Source: JAGOFO01 sp964522105
GTDB lineage: Bacteria; Myxococcota_A; UBA9042; DTJE01
Length of the DNA: 64,000 nucleotides
Direction: 5' to 3'
Assembly: GCA_964522105.1 (NCBI GenBank)
Contig: CAZFVA010000007.1
Coordinates: 1-64,000 of the forward strand
Shown one piece after another: positions 54,481 to 63,142 of this stretch. How positions within the stretch are numbered: position 1 is the first letter of the stretch; each line of letters begins with the position of its first letter. The notes beneath the pieces were generated by a model. It was not told the origin of the DNA, searched no databases, and saw only the letters and a list, made by a program, of their open reading frames with translations. Position numbers and translations under genes: made by a program.

Positions 54481-55167
54481 ATGAGACGATTTGCGCATAT
54501 CCTGATGATTGTAGGAACGGCATTGCTTATCCCGGGTTGCTACGGCTACAACGCCGAAACTGCTGACCTGGCATTCATGGACGTTACACCGGAAATTGTG
54601 CCCGGCGACGTGACGGAAGTGACCGATACGGTTGCAGAAGTTGTTGCCGATGCGATCGACGATGTGATCGCCGATGTGGGCGGCGATGCTGCAGAATGCA
54701 CATGCTCATGTGAACCGCAGCCCTGCACATGCACCTGCATCCCGGGCGGCACGTGCGAATTTAACGTTGATGATTTCCCGGCTACCGGCCGCCTCGCCGG
54801 CGACCCGTGTACCGCGGATACGCAGTGCTTCACCGACGGTGTCTGTGTCACTACAGAACTGGCCGGAAGCTTCTGGCCCGGCGCAACGATTCCCGACGGC
54901 GTATGCACAAGACTGTACTGCGCAGATGACTCGTTCTGTGCGGACGGTGGCGTCTGCCTTGATACCGTTATGATTGATGAAACCGTTCCAAGGCTCTGTG
55001 GAAAACCGTGCGAAACTGACGTCGATTGCAGATGCGGAGTCGACTACGTATGCCTGGACAGTCTGGTTTCCGATGGCGAAGGCGGAACAGTCAAGGCGTG
55101 CCTGCCACTTGCCCTTGCAAACCTTCTTAAATGCGGCGAAGCGGTTTGCCCGGAGGAAGATCTGTGA
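54481..55167 (+). CDS. Cys-rich lipoprotein of unknown function
   Basis: There are 228 residues from ATG 54481 (AGGGGG about 9 bases upstream). The lipobox is LIPGC. A regular Asp/Val spacer follows ('DVTEVTDTVAEVVADAIDDVIADVGGDA'), then a dense cysteine patch 'CTCSCEPQPCTCTC' and three Cys modules ('CTADTQCFTDGVCV', 'CADDSFCADGGVCL', 'CETDVDCRCGVDYVCL') like those in deltaproteobacterial surface lipoproteins. Its stop shares one base with the next gene's start (TGATG), which suggests a functional pair with the outer-membrane barrel. Confidence 0.78.
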   Translation: MRRFAHILMIVGTALLIPGCYGYNAETADLAFMDVTPEIVPGDVTEVTDTVAEVVADAIDDVIADVGGDAAECTCSCEPQPCTCTCIPGGTCEFNVDDFPATGRLAGDPCTADTQCFTDGVCVTTELAGSFWPGATIPDGVCTRLYCADDSFCADGGVCLDTVMIDETVPRLCGKPCETDVDCRCGVDYVCLDSLVSDGEGGTVKACLPLALANLLKCGEAVCPEEDL

Positions 55168-56561
55168 TGAAACACTTCTTCAAAGCAACGACTTTTGTGG
55201 CCGGCTTTGCGTTTCTGTCGATTTCCAGCGTCGCTCTTGCCCAGTCAACACTGGTTCAGATTGTACCGGACGATAAAGCGACGACGGACCAGGTCGAAGG
55301 CACAGACAAAGCCCCCGCAAAGCCAGTTAAGGAATTGTCAAAGGCCGCGAAAGGCTTCAAAAAGTACAAAGACTTTCTGAACGGGGAAATGGACGCCGTC
55401 GGCAAAGACGATCGCTATGGCGTGACGGCCCAGCTCCCGAAGGGCTACCTGTCGATAAAGTGGGACTACACCACGATGTCGGTTGACAGCCGCTATAATG
55501 ACAAACACCAGATCGGGCCTGCGATGAACCCGTTCGGAATCGGTGGCGGCCAGTTCCTGAACCTCGGTCTGTCGGGTAAAGGTGGCGGTCACGTTTTTCA
55601 GGCTTCCTACGGTATCCTGGGTAATTTTGACTGGTACTTCGAACTGCCGTATCAGTTCATGCATGTCCGCATCAACCCGGAATTGCTTGACGCCCAGCAG
55701 AATCCGATTAAGAACCCGATTGACCCGACCGACAAAAAGTACGCCGGACGCATGGGTATCAGCAAGCTGTACGAATTGATTCCGAAACTGGGACGTCCGG
55801 TCCCGGCGCTCAGATACGACGCCGACTGGGTACTTTCCGATATTAACACCGGCTTTTCATGGAATCCGTGGCGGACAAAGAATCTGTCAACGTCTTTGAC
55901 GGCGCGCATCTTCATTCCGACCGGACGCGTTGCAGCAGCCAACAGCAATCTGACGATGGCCACAGGTCCCGAAATTGACGTCGGCGTCGGCTCGTGGGGC
56001 GTTGGATTCACAAGCGGCTGGGATCTGCGTCTGTTCAAGTACAAGTACTGGATCGACATCATTCTGAGCTCCGAATTCTCGGCTTCCTACTACTTCGCCC
56101 AGAAGCGCGACTATCCGACTAACTTCACGACGGAGCCAAGTCAGGCGGCTCTGCAGGCATTTAACGATCCCACCGCAGCTGCGCAGTTCCCGGATCTTCG
56201 CCACCTGAAGGGCCAATACACATACACGCCGGGATTCGGCCTGAGCTGGTCGGCGCAGTTTGGTATTCAGATTGCCCTTTTCGGCTTCAAATTCCAGTAC
56301 GGAATCCAGCATTCTCAGGCACCTGAAATTCAGGGCGACTGGTACTTCACTCAGATGGTTAACAGCCTTCAACTGGTTGGCCAGTCAACCGTTCAGGCCA
56401 TCGGCCTTGGGGCCAGCATTTCTCTGCTGCCGCTGTATCTGCCAATAGATATTGCGTTCTCGTGGCGTAAGATGGTCGACGGTTACAACAGCCTCGCGAT
56501 GGAAAACTACTACAACGTCGTAGTGAAGGCTTACATCCCGCTTAACACACCCAAGAGATAG
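55167..56561 (+). CDS. outer-membrane beta-barrel protein
   Basis: There are 464 residues from ATG 55167, with GGAGGA about 10 bases upstream. A Sec signal peptide (AFLSISSVALA-QS) is followed by a short coiled segment and a barrel of alternating strands with many Tyr, Trp and Phe: 'LSIKWDYTTMSVDSRY', 'FDWYFELPYQFMHVRI', 'STSLTARIFIPTG', 'GPEIDVGVGSWGVGFTSGWDLRLF', 'WIDIILSSEFSASYYF'. The last strand ends 'YNVVVKAYIPLNTPKR'. It resembles generic outer-membrane channel or DUF-type barrels. The substrate is unknown. It is coupled to the upstream lipoprotein gene. Confidence 0.8.
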   Translation: MKHFFKATTFVAGFAFLSISSVALAQSTLVQIVPDDKATTDQVEGTDKAPAKPVKELSKAAKGFKKYKDFLNGEMDAVGKDDRYGVTAQLPKGYLSIKWDYTTMSVDSRYNDKHQIGPAMNPFGIGGGQFLNLGLSGKGGGHVFQASYGILGNFDWYFELPYQFMHVRINPELLDAQQNPIKNPIDPTDKKYAGRMGISKLYELIPKLGRPVPALRYDADWVLSDINTGFSWNPWRTKNLSTSLTARIFIPTGRVAAANSNLTMATGPEIDVGVGSWGVGFTSGWDLRLFKYKYWIDIILSSEFSASYYFAQKRDYPTNFTTEPSQAALQAFNDPTAAAQFPDLRHLKGQYTYTPGFGLSWSAQFGIQIALFGFKFQYGIQHSQAPEIQGDWYFTQMVNSLQLVGQSTVQAIGLGASISLLPLYLPIDIAFSWRKMVDGYNSLAMENYYNVVVKAYIPLNTPKR

Positions 56562-56599
56562 CCTCCTGCCTGTGCAGCACGGAGGTAACCACCTCATTC

Positions 56600-57718
56600 A
56601 TGCCCAATTTTGTCCGTTCATCCAGCGATATTCAGGACCTTGCCGACAAACTGCGTAATGAAAAGCTGGTCGCCATTGATACTGAAGCCGACAGCATGTA
56701 CCACTACCGGGAAAAGGTCTGCCTGATACAGATTTCTTCGGCAGGCACAGGTACCGTGCTGATTGACCCGCTGGAAGGTGACGACCCTGCCCCGCTTGGC
56801 GCTGTGATGAAAGACCCCGGGGTCATCAAGGTGCTGCACGGTGCTGATTTTGATATCACTTCGATGAAACGTGACTTCGGCTGGCAGTTCGCAGGCCTTT
56901 TCGACACAGTTCTGGCTGCCAGATTTCTGGGGTGGCCGGGCGTCGGCCTTGCCGCCGTCATTAAACGCGAAATTGGACTGGATATTGAAAAAGGCCCACA
57001 GACCGCAGACTGGTCAGTCCGGCCGTTGCCGCAGAACCTGCTTACATACGCTGCAGGCGATGTTGAACATCTTCTGGTGATTTATCACAGACTTAGAGGT
57101 TACCTTGCCGACATCGGCCGTCTGGCCTGGGCAGAAGAAGAGTCCGAGGCCTTGACCCTGATTTCACCGGCAGCAGAATTTCCAGCGCCCGCCGACTTCA
57201 GCAAATCAAAAGCCGCCAGGGATATGGACCCGGACAGCCTGGCCGTTCTGAAATGCCTTTTCGAGGCACGCGAAGAAATCTGCCTGCGTGTTGACAGACC
57301 CAGGTTCAAGGTGGTCAACGATGAAATGCTTGCCAGGATTGCCAGAATAAAGCCGATGTCGATTCCCGAACTTCAGAAAATGCCTTCAATTCCGGTGAAC
57401 CTGCTTCGAAATCCGTCTTTCTGGATTCAGGCCGTCAGAAAAGGCGTCGAAAGTCCTGCAGGACCGCCATCGCGGCCGGAAAGGCATCCCAGACCCGGAC
57501 CTGACATCAGCAGCAGAGTTGACCGACTGCGATCATGGCGAACCGACGCGGCGGCAAGACTTGACCTTGATCCCGGGTTGCTTCTGCCACAAAGGCTGAT
57601 TCAACTGCTGGCATCAGAATCGCCGAAGACTATCAGCCAGTTACGCCAGGTTGAGGGCATCCGGACGTGGCGATGCGATGCATTCGGGAGTGAACTGATT
57701 GAAGCCCTTCGCGCATAG
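56600..57718 (+). CDS. rnd: ribonuclease D
   Basis: The product has 372 residues. DEDD 3'-5' exonuclease motifs: Asp27/Glu29 in 'VAIDTEADS', Asp85 in 'HGADFDITSM', and 'LLTYAAGDVEHLLVIYHRL' with the final Asp and the Tyr region. One HRDC-like segment ('DREE...LKCLFEAREEICLRVDRPRFKVVNDEML') and a second ('WRTDAAARLDLDPGLLLPQRLI') follow. It trims tRNA and other small RNA 3' ends in the cytoplasm. It starts 38 bases after the barrel gene stop, with GGAGG upstream. Confidence 0.92.
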   Translation: MPNFVRSSSDIQDLADKLRNEKLVAIDTEADSMYHYREKVCLIQISSAGTGTVLIDPLEGDDPAPLGAVMKDPGVIKVLHGADFDITSMKRDFGWQFAGLFDTVLAARFLGWPGVGLAAVIKREIGLDIEKGPQTADWSVRPLPQNLLTYAAGDVEHLLVIYHRLRGYLADIGRLAWAEEESEALTLISPAAEFPAPADFSKSKAARDMDPDSLAVLKCLFEAREEICLRVDRPRFKVVNDEMLARIARIKPMSIPELQKMPSIPVNLLRNPSFWIQAVRKGVESPAGPPSRPERHPRPGPDISSRVDRLRSWRTDAAARLDLDPGLLLPQRLIQLLASESPKTISQLRQVEGIRTWRCDAFGSELIEALRA

Positions 57719-57751
57719 ATTGCGAAATGGCCGGTTTAACCATTTTTTCTG

Positions 57752-57781
57752 TTGACAATGTTTGCCCCGGACAGGTAGAAG
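57752..57781 (+). promoter_or_regulatory. possible promoter of hydrolase lipoprotein gene
   Basis: A perfect TTGACA (57752-57757) is followed at 18 bases by TAGAAG (57776-57781). The -10 box is weak. It ends about 46 bases before the ATG. Confidence 0.35.
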
Positions 57782-57827
57782 ACTTAATATTCTGTGAGCT
57801 TTACCGGCCTACAAAAAGAGGATTTAA

Positions 57828-59243
57828 ATGATGATTTCCAGAAACCTTGTACTGTCGACAATTGCTGCCGTTATTGCCCTGTCCGCATATGGTTGCGGCA
57901 GCACAACAACACCGAATGATCTCGGCAATCCTGATGTTGTACAGAACGACGTCGTATCGGACACGGTTGTTCCAGTGGACGAAATTACGCCCCCTGATAC
58001 TGTTGCTGATACGAATAACGAAGTTGTTACTGATGTCGTTGAAGATACGACGCCTCCTTGTATGCCTTCGAAATGCATCGACGATGGCAACGGCAACCTG
58101 ATCGAAAACCCGACTCCCGGTTGCGTCGGCGAATTCTGCGCGGCCAGCCCGACGGCAGACCCGGACCCGATGGCTTTCGGCCCGTATCCGGTCGGCATCC
58201 GTCAGGTCGTTGTCATTGACGATAATCCCGAAAACATCAATGAAGACAGCACGCCAAGAACATTGAAAGTCGACATGTGGTTCCCGACGACCGAAGCCAA
58301 TCGGGACGGCACAAAGTTCGTTTATGACATCAAGGCCGACTGCAATCAGGCAGTCAAAGATAAATTTGGCGAAGTTGATATCGGACAATTTCCGGTCAAT
58401 GCCATTCTGAATGCCCCGATTCGTCATGGCGAAGGCCGTTACCCTGTTGTTATCTTCAGTCACGGTGCCTATGGCATCCGTTTCCAGAGCATCTTCTTCA
58501 CGATTGCCCTTGCTTCTCACGGGTACATTGTCATTGCCCCGGATCACCAGTTCAACACGCTTAATGAGATCCTGGTGGACGGATGGAATGGTGCCGATCT
58601 GATTCCCGCCGCCATGCACAGACCACGGGACATTTTCGCACTTCTTGACTGGATTCAGGCTAAGGGCGAAGACGAGCAGGACGAATTCTATGACCTGGTC
58701 GACATGGAAAATGTGGCGTGCACCGGTCATTCATTCGGTGGTCTGACTTCTTACGTTGTTACGGCTGACCCACGAATCGATGTAATCATTCCGATGGCAC
58801 CGGCTGCGGACATGGCGAACGCGCTGTCAAATGCGTTTAACAATAAATTCATCGATGAGCTGGTGATTCCGACGCTTGTGATGGCCGGCGAAATGGACAA
58901 GACACTTCAGTATCAGTCACAGCAGCGCGACTGGTTTGATATTCAACCGCCGCCGAAGTGGATGCTGTCGATGCCTCGCGCTGGACATTATACATTCTCG
59001 GATGTCTGCGCCATGAACCTTGAAGACCTGGTTGATTACTGGGGCGATGCCGATGATGCTCTTCGCGACGGCTGCGCTGATTTCAATTTCCCGACTGTCG
59101 ACGCCCACAGGGCAATCAATCTGTATGCGATATCCTTCCTGAACCACTTCCTGCGCAAAAGCCCGACGGCAGTTGATCGCCTGGTTCAGGAAGCCGGAGC
59201 CGAATTCGGTGATGACGTAGAATTCCTGGCCTTCCCTGAATAA
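57828..59243 (+). CDS. alpha/beta-hydrolase lipoprotein (PAF-acetylhydrolase-like)
   Basis: The product has 471 residues with GAGGA upstream. The lipobox is AYGC, followed by an Asp/Val/Thr-rich spacer of about 55 residues ('DVVQNDVVSDTVVPVDEITPPDT'), one cysteine module, and an alpha/beta hydrolase: 'YPVVIFSHGAYGIRFQSIFF' (oxyanion-hole region), nucleophile Ser in 'TGHSFGG', Asp in 'LVMAGEMDKTL', and candidate His in 'MPRAGHYTF'. It resembles the platelet-activating-factor acetylhydrolase / dienelactone hydrolase group of secreted esterases. It would act on the cell surface. The substrate is unknown. Confidence 0.85.
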   Translation: MMISRNLVLSTIAAVIALSAYGCGSTTTPNDLGNPDVVQNDVVSDTVVPVDEITPPDTVADTNNEVVTDVVEDTTPPCMPSKCIDDGNGNLIENPTPGCVGEFCAASPTADPDPMAFGPYPVGIRQVVVIDDNPENINEDSTPRTLKVDMWFPTTEANRDGTKFVYDIKADCNQAVKDKFGEVDIGQFPVNAILNAPIRHGEGRYPVVIFSHGAYGIRFQSIFFTIALASHGYIVIAPDHQFNTLNEILVDGWNGADLIPAAMHRPRDIFALLDWIQAKGEDEQDEFYDLVDMENVACTGHSFGGLTSYVVTADPRIDVIIPMAPAADMANALSNAFNNKFIDELVIPTLVMAGEMDKTLQYQSQQRDWFDIQPPPKWMLSMPRAGHYTFSDVCAMNLEDLVDYWGDADDALRDGCADFNFPTVDAHRAINLYAISFLNHFLRKSPTAVDRLVQEAGAEFGDDVEFLAFPE

Positions 59244-59277
59244 ACAGCGCCACACGCCATTCAAAGGCAGGCGACCG

Positions 59278-61443
59278 ATGAACGTCAGACAGGCTTCAGA
59301 ACGCATATCAACGCTTCGGAATGAACTTGAACGCCACAACCGCCTTTACTACGTCCAGGATTCCCCCGAAATAAGCGACTTCCAGTACGATCTGCTGCTT
59401 CGCGAAATGCAGGCGTTGGAAGCTGAATTCCCCGAGCTTTTATCAGCCGATTCGCCTTCACAGAGGGTCGGAGCGGCACCGGCCAGACAGTTTGCCCAGG
59501 TTTCACACCGTATTCCGATGCTTTCACTTCAAAACGCCATGAACGATGACGAAGTCCGGGCATTTGATGAACGGGTCAGGAAGGCCTTGAAGGTTGCCGA
59601 GGTTGAGTACGTTGTCGAGCCAAAGATTGACGGCCTTTCCGCCGAGCTTGCGTATGAAGATGGTGTACTTACGACGGCGTCCACGCGTGGCGATGGAACG
59701 ACAGGCGAAGACATCACTGCGAACGTCAAAACAATCAAATGTATCCCGCTTAAACTGCGGGCCGATACCGGCATTACATCACCTCTGAAGCAGTCTTCAA
59801 CGAAGCCACTGCCTTCCGATGATCTGCCGCTGTTTTCTTCAGATCTGCCGTTGTTTTCCGAATCAACTTCCGTCGCTGATCCAACCGTTCCCGGACTTTT
59901 CGAGGCACGGGGCGAAATTTACATGCCACTTGAAGCGTTCGAGCAACTGAACAAGCAGCGAGTCATGGACGGCGAGCAGCCTTTCGCCAATCCACGAAAC
60001 GCGGCGGCAGGTTCGGTAAGGCAACTTGACCCGGCGGTTACAGCCAGAAGAAACCTTGCGTTTCTTGCTTACGCAGTTGGGTCCGTTGATGCAGGGGCAG
60101 TCACCCCGGATCAAGAGGCACCTTCGTCACAGTGGGAGCTTCTGGAGCAACTGAGGCAGTTCGGATTCCCTGTTTCAAATCTTGTCACGCGGGCCCGTGG
60201 ATGCGATCAGGTGCTTGCTGCCTTTCATGACCTCGGTAACAAAAGGAACTCGCTGCCGTTCGAAATTGACGGAGCGGTCGTCAAAGTTAATTCATTCACG
60301 CTGCAGCGCGAACTGGGCGAGATTTCCAGAAGTCCAAGGTGGGCTGTCGCCATCAAGTTTCCACCACGTCCGGAAGAAACAACTGTACTGGCCATCACAG
60401 TGCAGGTCGGACGAACAGGGGTACTGACGCCGGTCGCGGAGCTTCAGCCCGTCAAGGTCGGCGGCGTCACCGTCAGCAGGGCCACGTTGCACAACGAAGA
60501 CGAAGTACTGCGCAAAGATATAAGGATTGGCGACCGCGTAATGGTGCAGCGCGCCGGCGACGTAATTCCTGAAATAACTCATGTACTTGCGCAAAAACGA
60601 AATGGCAGCGAGATTCCTTTCAGAATGCCGGTTGCGTGCCCTTCATGCGGGGAGAAAGTATTCAGACAGGACGGCGAATCGGCCTGGCGCTGCGACAACA
60701 TTTCCTGCCCGGCGCAATTTCGTGAACACATCATTCACTTCGCTTCCAAACGCGCAATGGACATCGAAGGACTGGGCGAAAAGCTGACGGACCAGCTTAT
60801 TGAAGCGGGACTGGTGAAAAACGTCGCCGACATTTACCGACTGACGGCTGAAAACATAGCCGGACTTGAAAGAAAGGCTGAAAAATCGTCGGACAAAATC
60901 ATTGCGGCGATTGCAGCATCCAAAGAAAGACCACTTCCGGCCGTCATACTGGCACTCGGCATCAGACAGGTCGGGGAAACGACGGCACGCGACCTTGCAT
61001 CATATTTCAAATCGATCAGCGGCCTTGCCGCAGCATCAATTGAAGACCTGCAGAAAGTACAGGATGTCGGCCCGGTCGTTGCCGAAAGCATATTCACGTT
61101 CTTCAGGTCACGTCAGAACACGGAACTGGTTGAACGACTGCAAGAATACGGGGTTACAATGACGACCCCCGATGAATCAACTGCAACTGATGGAATCCTG
61201 ACCGGACTGACATTCGTTTTCACCGGCTCGCTGCAGAAAATGACTCGGGACAAGGCCAGCGACATCGCTTTGTCCCTGGGCGGCAAAGTTTCAGGTTCAG
61301 TTTCAAAAAACACATCATTCGTAGTTGCAGGGGAGTCTGCCGGCAGCAAGTTGGACACGGCCATGAAGCTTGGCGTCCGCATTATTTCAGAAGATGAATT
61401 CCTGAAAATGACGGCGGTTTCCGGGCCGGTGGTCCAACAATGA
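59278..61443 (+). CDS. ligA: NAD-dependent DNA ligase with an insertion
   Basis: The product has 721 residues. The adenylation lysine is Lys116 in 'EPKIDGLSAEL'. 'TRGDGTTGEDITANVKTI', 'EARGEIYMP' and 'FANPRNAAAGSVRQ' follow. Then come an OB-fold, a Cys4 zinc finger ('CPSCGEKVF...CDNISCPAQF'), helix-hairpin-helix repeats and a C-terminal BRCT domain ('GILTGLTFVFTGSLQKMTRDKASD'). It seals nicks in replication and repair. Residues of about 162-206 (59761-59895) are an insertion with a tandem 'DLPLFSSDLPLFS' not usual in LigA. The stop overlaps the next gene (ATGA). Confidence 0.95.
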   Translation: MNVRQASERISTLRNELERHNRLYYVQDSPEISDFQYDLLLREMQALEAEFPELLSADSPSQRVGAAPARQFAQVSHRIPMLSLQNAMNDDEVRAFDERVRKALKVAEVEYVVEPKIDGLSAELAYEDGVLTTASTRGDGTTGEDITANVKTIKCIPLKLRADTGITSPLKQSSTKPLPSDDLPLFSSDLPLFSESTSVADPTVPGLFEARGEIYMPLEAFEQLNKQRVMDGEQPFANPRNAAAGSVRQLDPAVTARRNLAFLAYAVGSVDAGAVTPDQEAPSSQWELLEQLRQFGFPVSNLVTRARGCDQVLAAFHDLGNKRNSLPFEIDGAVVKVNSFTLQRELGEISRSPRWAVAIKFPPRPEETTVLAITVQVGRTGVLTPVAELQPVKVGGVTVSRATLHNEDEVLRKDIRIGDRVMVQRAGDVIPEITHVLAQKRNGSEIPFRMPVACPSCGEKVFRQDGESAWRCDNISCPAQFREHIIHFASKRAMDIEGLGEKLTDQLIEAGLVKNVADIYRLTAENIAGLERKAEKSSDKIIAAIAASKERPLPAVILALGIRQVGETTARDLASYFKSISGLAAASIEDLQKVQDVGPVVAESIFTFFRSRQNTELVERLQEYGVTMTTPDESTATDGILTGLTFVFTGSLQKMTRDKASDIALSLGGKVSGSVSKNTSFVVAGESAGSKLDTAMKLGVRIISEDEFLKMTAVSGPVVQQ
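59761..59895 (+). repeat. in-frame insertion with tandem repeat inside ligA
   Basis: The segment encodes about 45 Ser/Pro/Leu/Asp-rich residues. It includes two copies of a 'gatctgccg-tgttttc'-type unit translating to DLPLFS. It lies between the nucleotidyltransferase motifs 'CIPLKL' and 'FEARGE', at a surface loop. It looks like slippage-generated low-complexity sequence. Confidence 0.6.
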
Positions 61444-63038
61444 ACAACACCGGAACCAGACTGAACGCGGTGATTCTGGCGGTCGCATCGCTGTTCGTCG
61501 TCGCCCTGACATTCGTTCCGTACATCGCACTCGACAGTAACGCACCGAAAGGAATGACTTTTTCCGGCATGAGCACAAACATTCCGGATGAAGCCAGTTA
61601 CCTGATGTGGTCCAGACAACATGCCGCCGGCGCCTTAACGGTTCATAACCACATGACGACCATGCCACACGACGCCATAATGCCAAACCCGGCGTGGCTG
61701 TGTGTCGGCCTGATTTCCGGCGCCACCGGCATGACAGGTATCGCCGCTTATCACACTGCAAGAGCTCTGTTTTCAGTCTGCTATCTTCTGCTGCTGTGGG
61801 GGTTGCTGAAAAGAATTACCGGCCGAAACGTCAAGGCCTGGACTGCGTGGGTCTTGATTGGCCTGGGTGGCGGAATTGGATGGATGGAACTTATCGGCGT
61901 GCCGGTACCATCGGCAGACTGGATAACCGAGCTGTGGTCCTGGCCGTCGATGCTGCATTACCCGCACTTCGCACTTTCGCTGCTGCTGACAGTCGCCGCG
62001 CTGCGACTGTGGCTGAAGGCGGCCGACAGCAACATGCCAGACAGTGTTCAGTCCAGACTGACGGCTGTCGGGTCGGGACTATGCCTGTCGATGCTGGCCC
62101 TTGTTCACCCGTACACCGCATTCACGCTCGTATTTGCCGGGGTACTTTTTTACGGATTCTGGCGATTCAGAATGACAAAGGATCAGGCCCTGACAGGTAA
62201 GGCGGTCAGGCCCATGCCACTGATCGGTCTTGCCGCCCTGCCCGGCTTCGCCGCCATGTTCATCCAGGCCAGAATTAACCCGATGGTTGCGGCCTGGGCA
62301 CAGCAGAACATGATGCCATCGCCCCCCGTCTGGGAATACGTGGCAGGTTTCGGTCTTGCCGGGGTTGCGGCCGCGATTTTGACCGTCAGAATATGCAGAA
62401 ACAAGACGCCACTGCACCCGGCGGCAGCATTCGCCATTTTCTGGATCGGCTCTGCCATGATCCTGGCGTATGCAGACCCGCTTGTGCCTTTTGCCAGGCG
62501 CTGCGTGGAAGGCGTGCATATCGCAGTCGTGTTTCTGGCAGTCGAATTCATTTTCAGTCTGAACGGGCGAAAAAAGCTGGCAGCCATGGCAATTACGGCG
62601 GCATTTGCCCTGCCAATGCCGCTGGCGCACATGATTCGCGAAATCAGACCGGACAACCCCGGATACGTCCCGGACGATCAGGGTGACATGCTGAAAGCGG
62701 TTAAGGCCCACGTCAAAGATGGCCATATATTCGCAGACCCCAGGAATTCATTATTTATTGCGGCAGCAACTGATGCGTACGTATTTGTCGGGCACCACGA
62801 GGTCTCGCCCGATTTTGTCAAAAAGATGAAGACCGTGGAACAGTTCATGACGACCAGAATGACATGGGATCAGCGCAAAACGATCCTTCGTGACGCCAAC
62901 TGCAGATGGATCGTGACGGACCCATGGACTGCCGACAACGTCCTTTATGACACAACATTCCGGAATCCTGCCACCAGCGTCGGCTTCAAGGAATTCGCAC
63001 GCGGCAAATCATGGATATTGGTGGGACCTGCGAATTGA
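61440..63038 (+). CDS. multi-pass membrane protein (GT-C-like)
   Basis: The product has 532 residues with about 10-11 hydrophobic helices. The early luminal/periplasmic loop contains acidic and aromatic residues ('NIPDEASYLMWSRQ', 'HNHMTTMPHDAIMPNPAW'). C-terminal soluble segment: 'ADPRNSLFIAAATDAYVFVGHHEVSPDFVKKM' and 'DANCRWIVTDPW'. The layout is like GT-C/GT39-type dolichyl-phosphate-mannosyltransferase-related proteins and other large membrane glycosyltransferases, but no clear DxD or DE motif can be assigned with certainty ('PDEASY' is a candidate). It overlaps ligA by 4 bases. Confidence 0.72.
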   Translation: MNNTGTRLNAVILAVASLFVVALTFVPYIALDSNAPKGMTFSGMSTNIPDEASYLMWSRQHAAGALTVHNHMTTMPHDAIMPNPAWLCVGLISGATGMTGIAAYHTARALFSVCYLLLLWGLLKRITGRNVKAWTAWVLIGLGGGIGWMELIGVPVPSADWITELWSWPSMLHYPHFALSLLLTVAALRLWLKAADSNMPDSVQSRLTAVGSGLCLSMLALVHPYTAFTLVFAGVLFYGFWRFRMTKDQALTGKAVRPMPLIGLAALPGFAAMFIQARINPMVAAWAQQNMMPSPPVWEYVAGFGLAGVAAAILTVRICRNKTPLHPAAAFAIFWIGSAMILAYADPLVPFARRCVEGVHIAVVFLAVEFIFSLNGRKKLAAMAITAAFALPMPLAHMIREIRPDNPGYVPDDQGDMLKAVKAHVKDGHIFADPRNSLFIAAATDAYVFVGHHEVSPDFVKKMKTVEQFMTTRMTWDQRKTILRDANCRWIVTDPWTADNVLYDTTFRNPATSVGFKEFARGKSWILVGPAN

Positions 63039-63042
63039 CCGG

Positions 63043-63142
63043 NNNNNNNNNNNNNNNNNNNNNNNNNNNNNNNNNNNNNNNNNNNNNNNNNNNNNNNNNN
63101 NNNNNNNNNNNNNNNNNNNNNNNNNNNNNNNNNNNNNNNNNN
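63043..63142. other. assembly gap (100 N)
   Basis: The gap separates the membrane protein stop (63036-63038) from the C-terminus of the SpoIID-domain gene. No identical ends are seen, so some sequence, including the SpoIID stop codon, is really missing. Confidence 0.95.
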
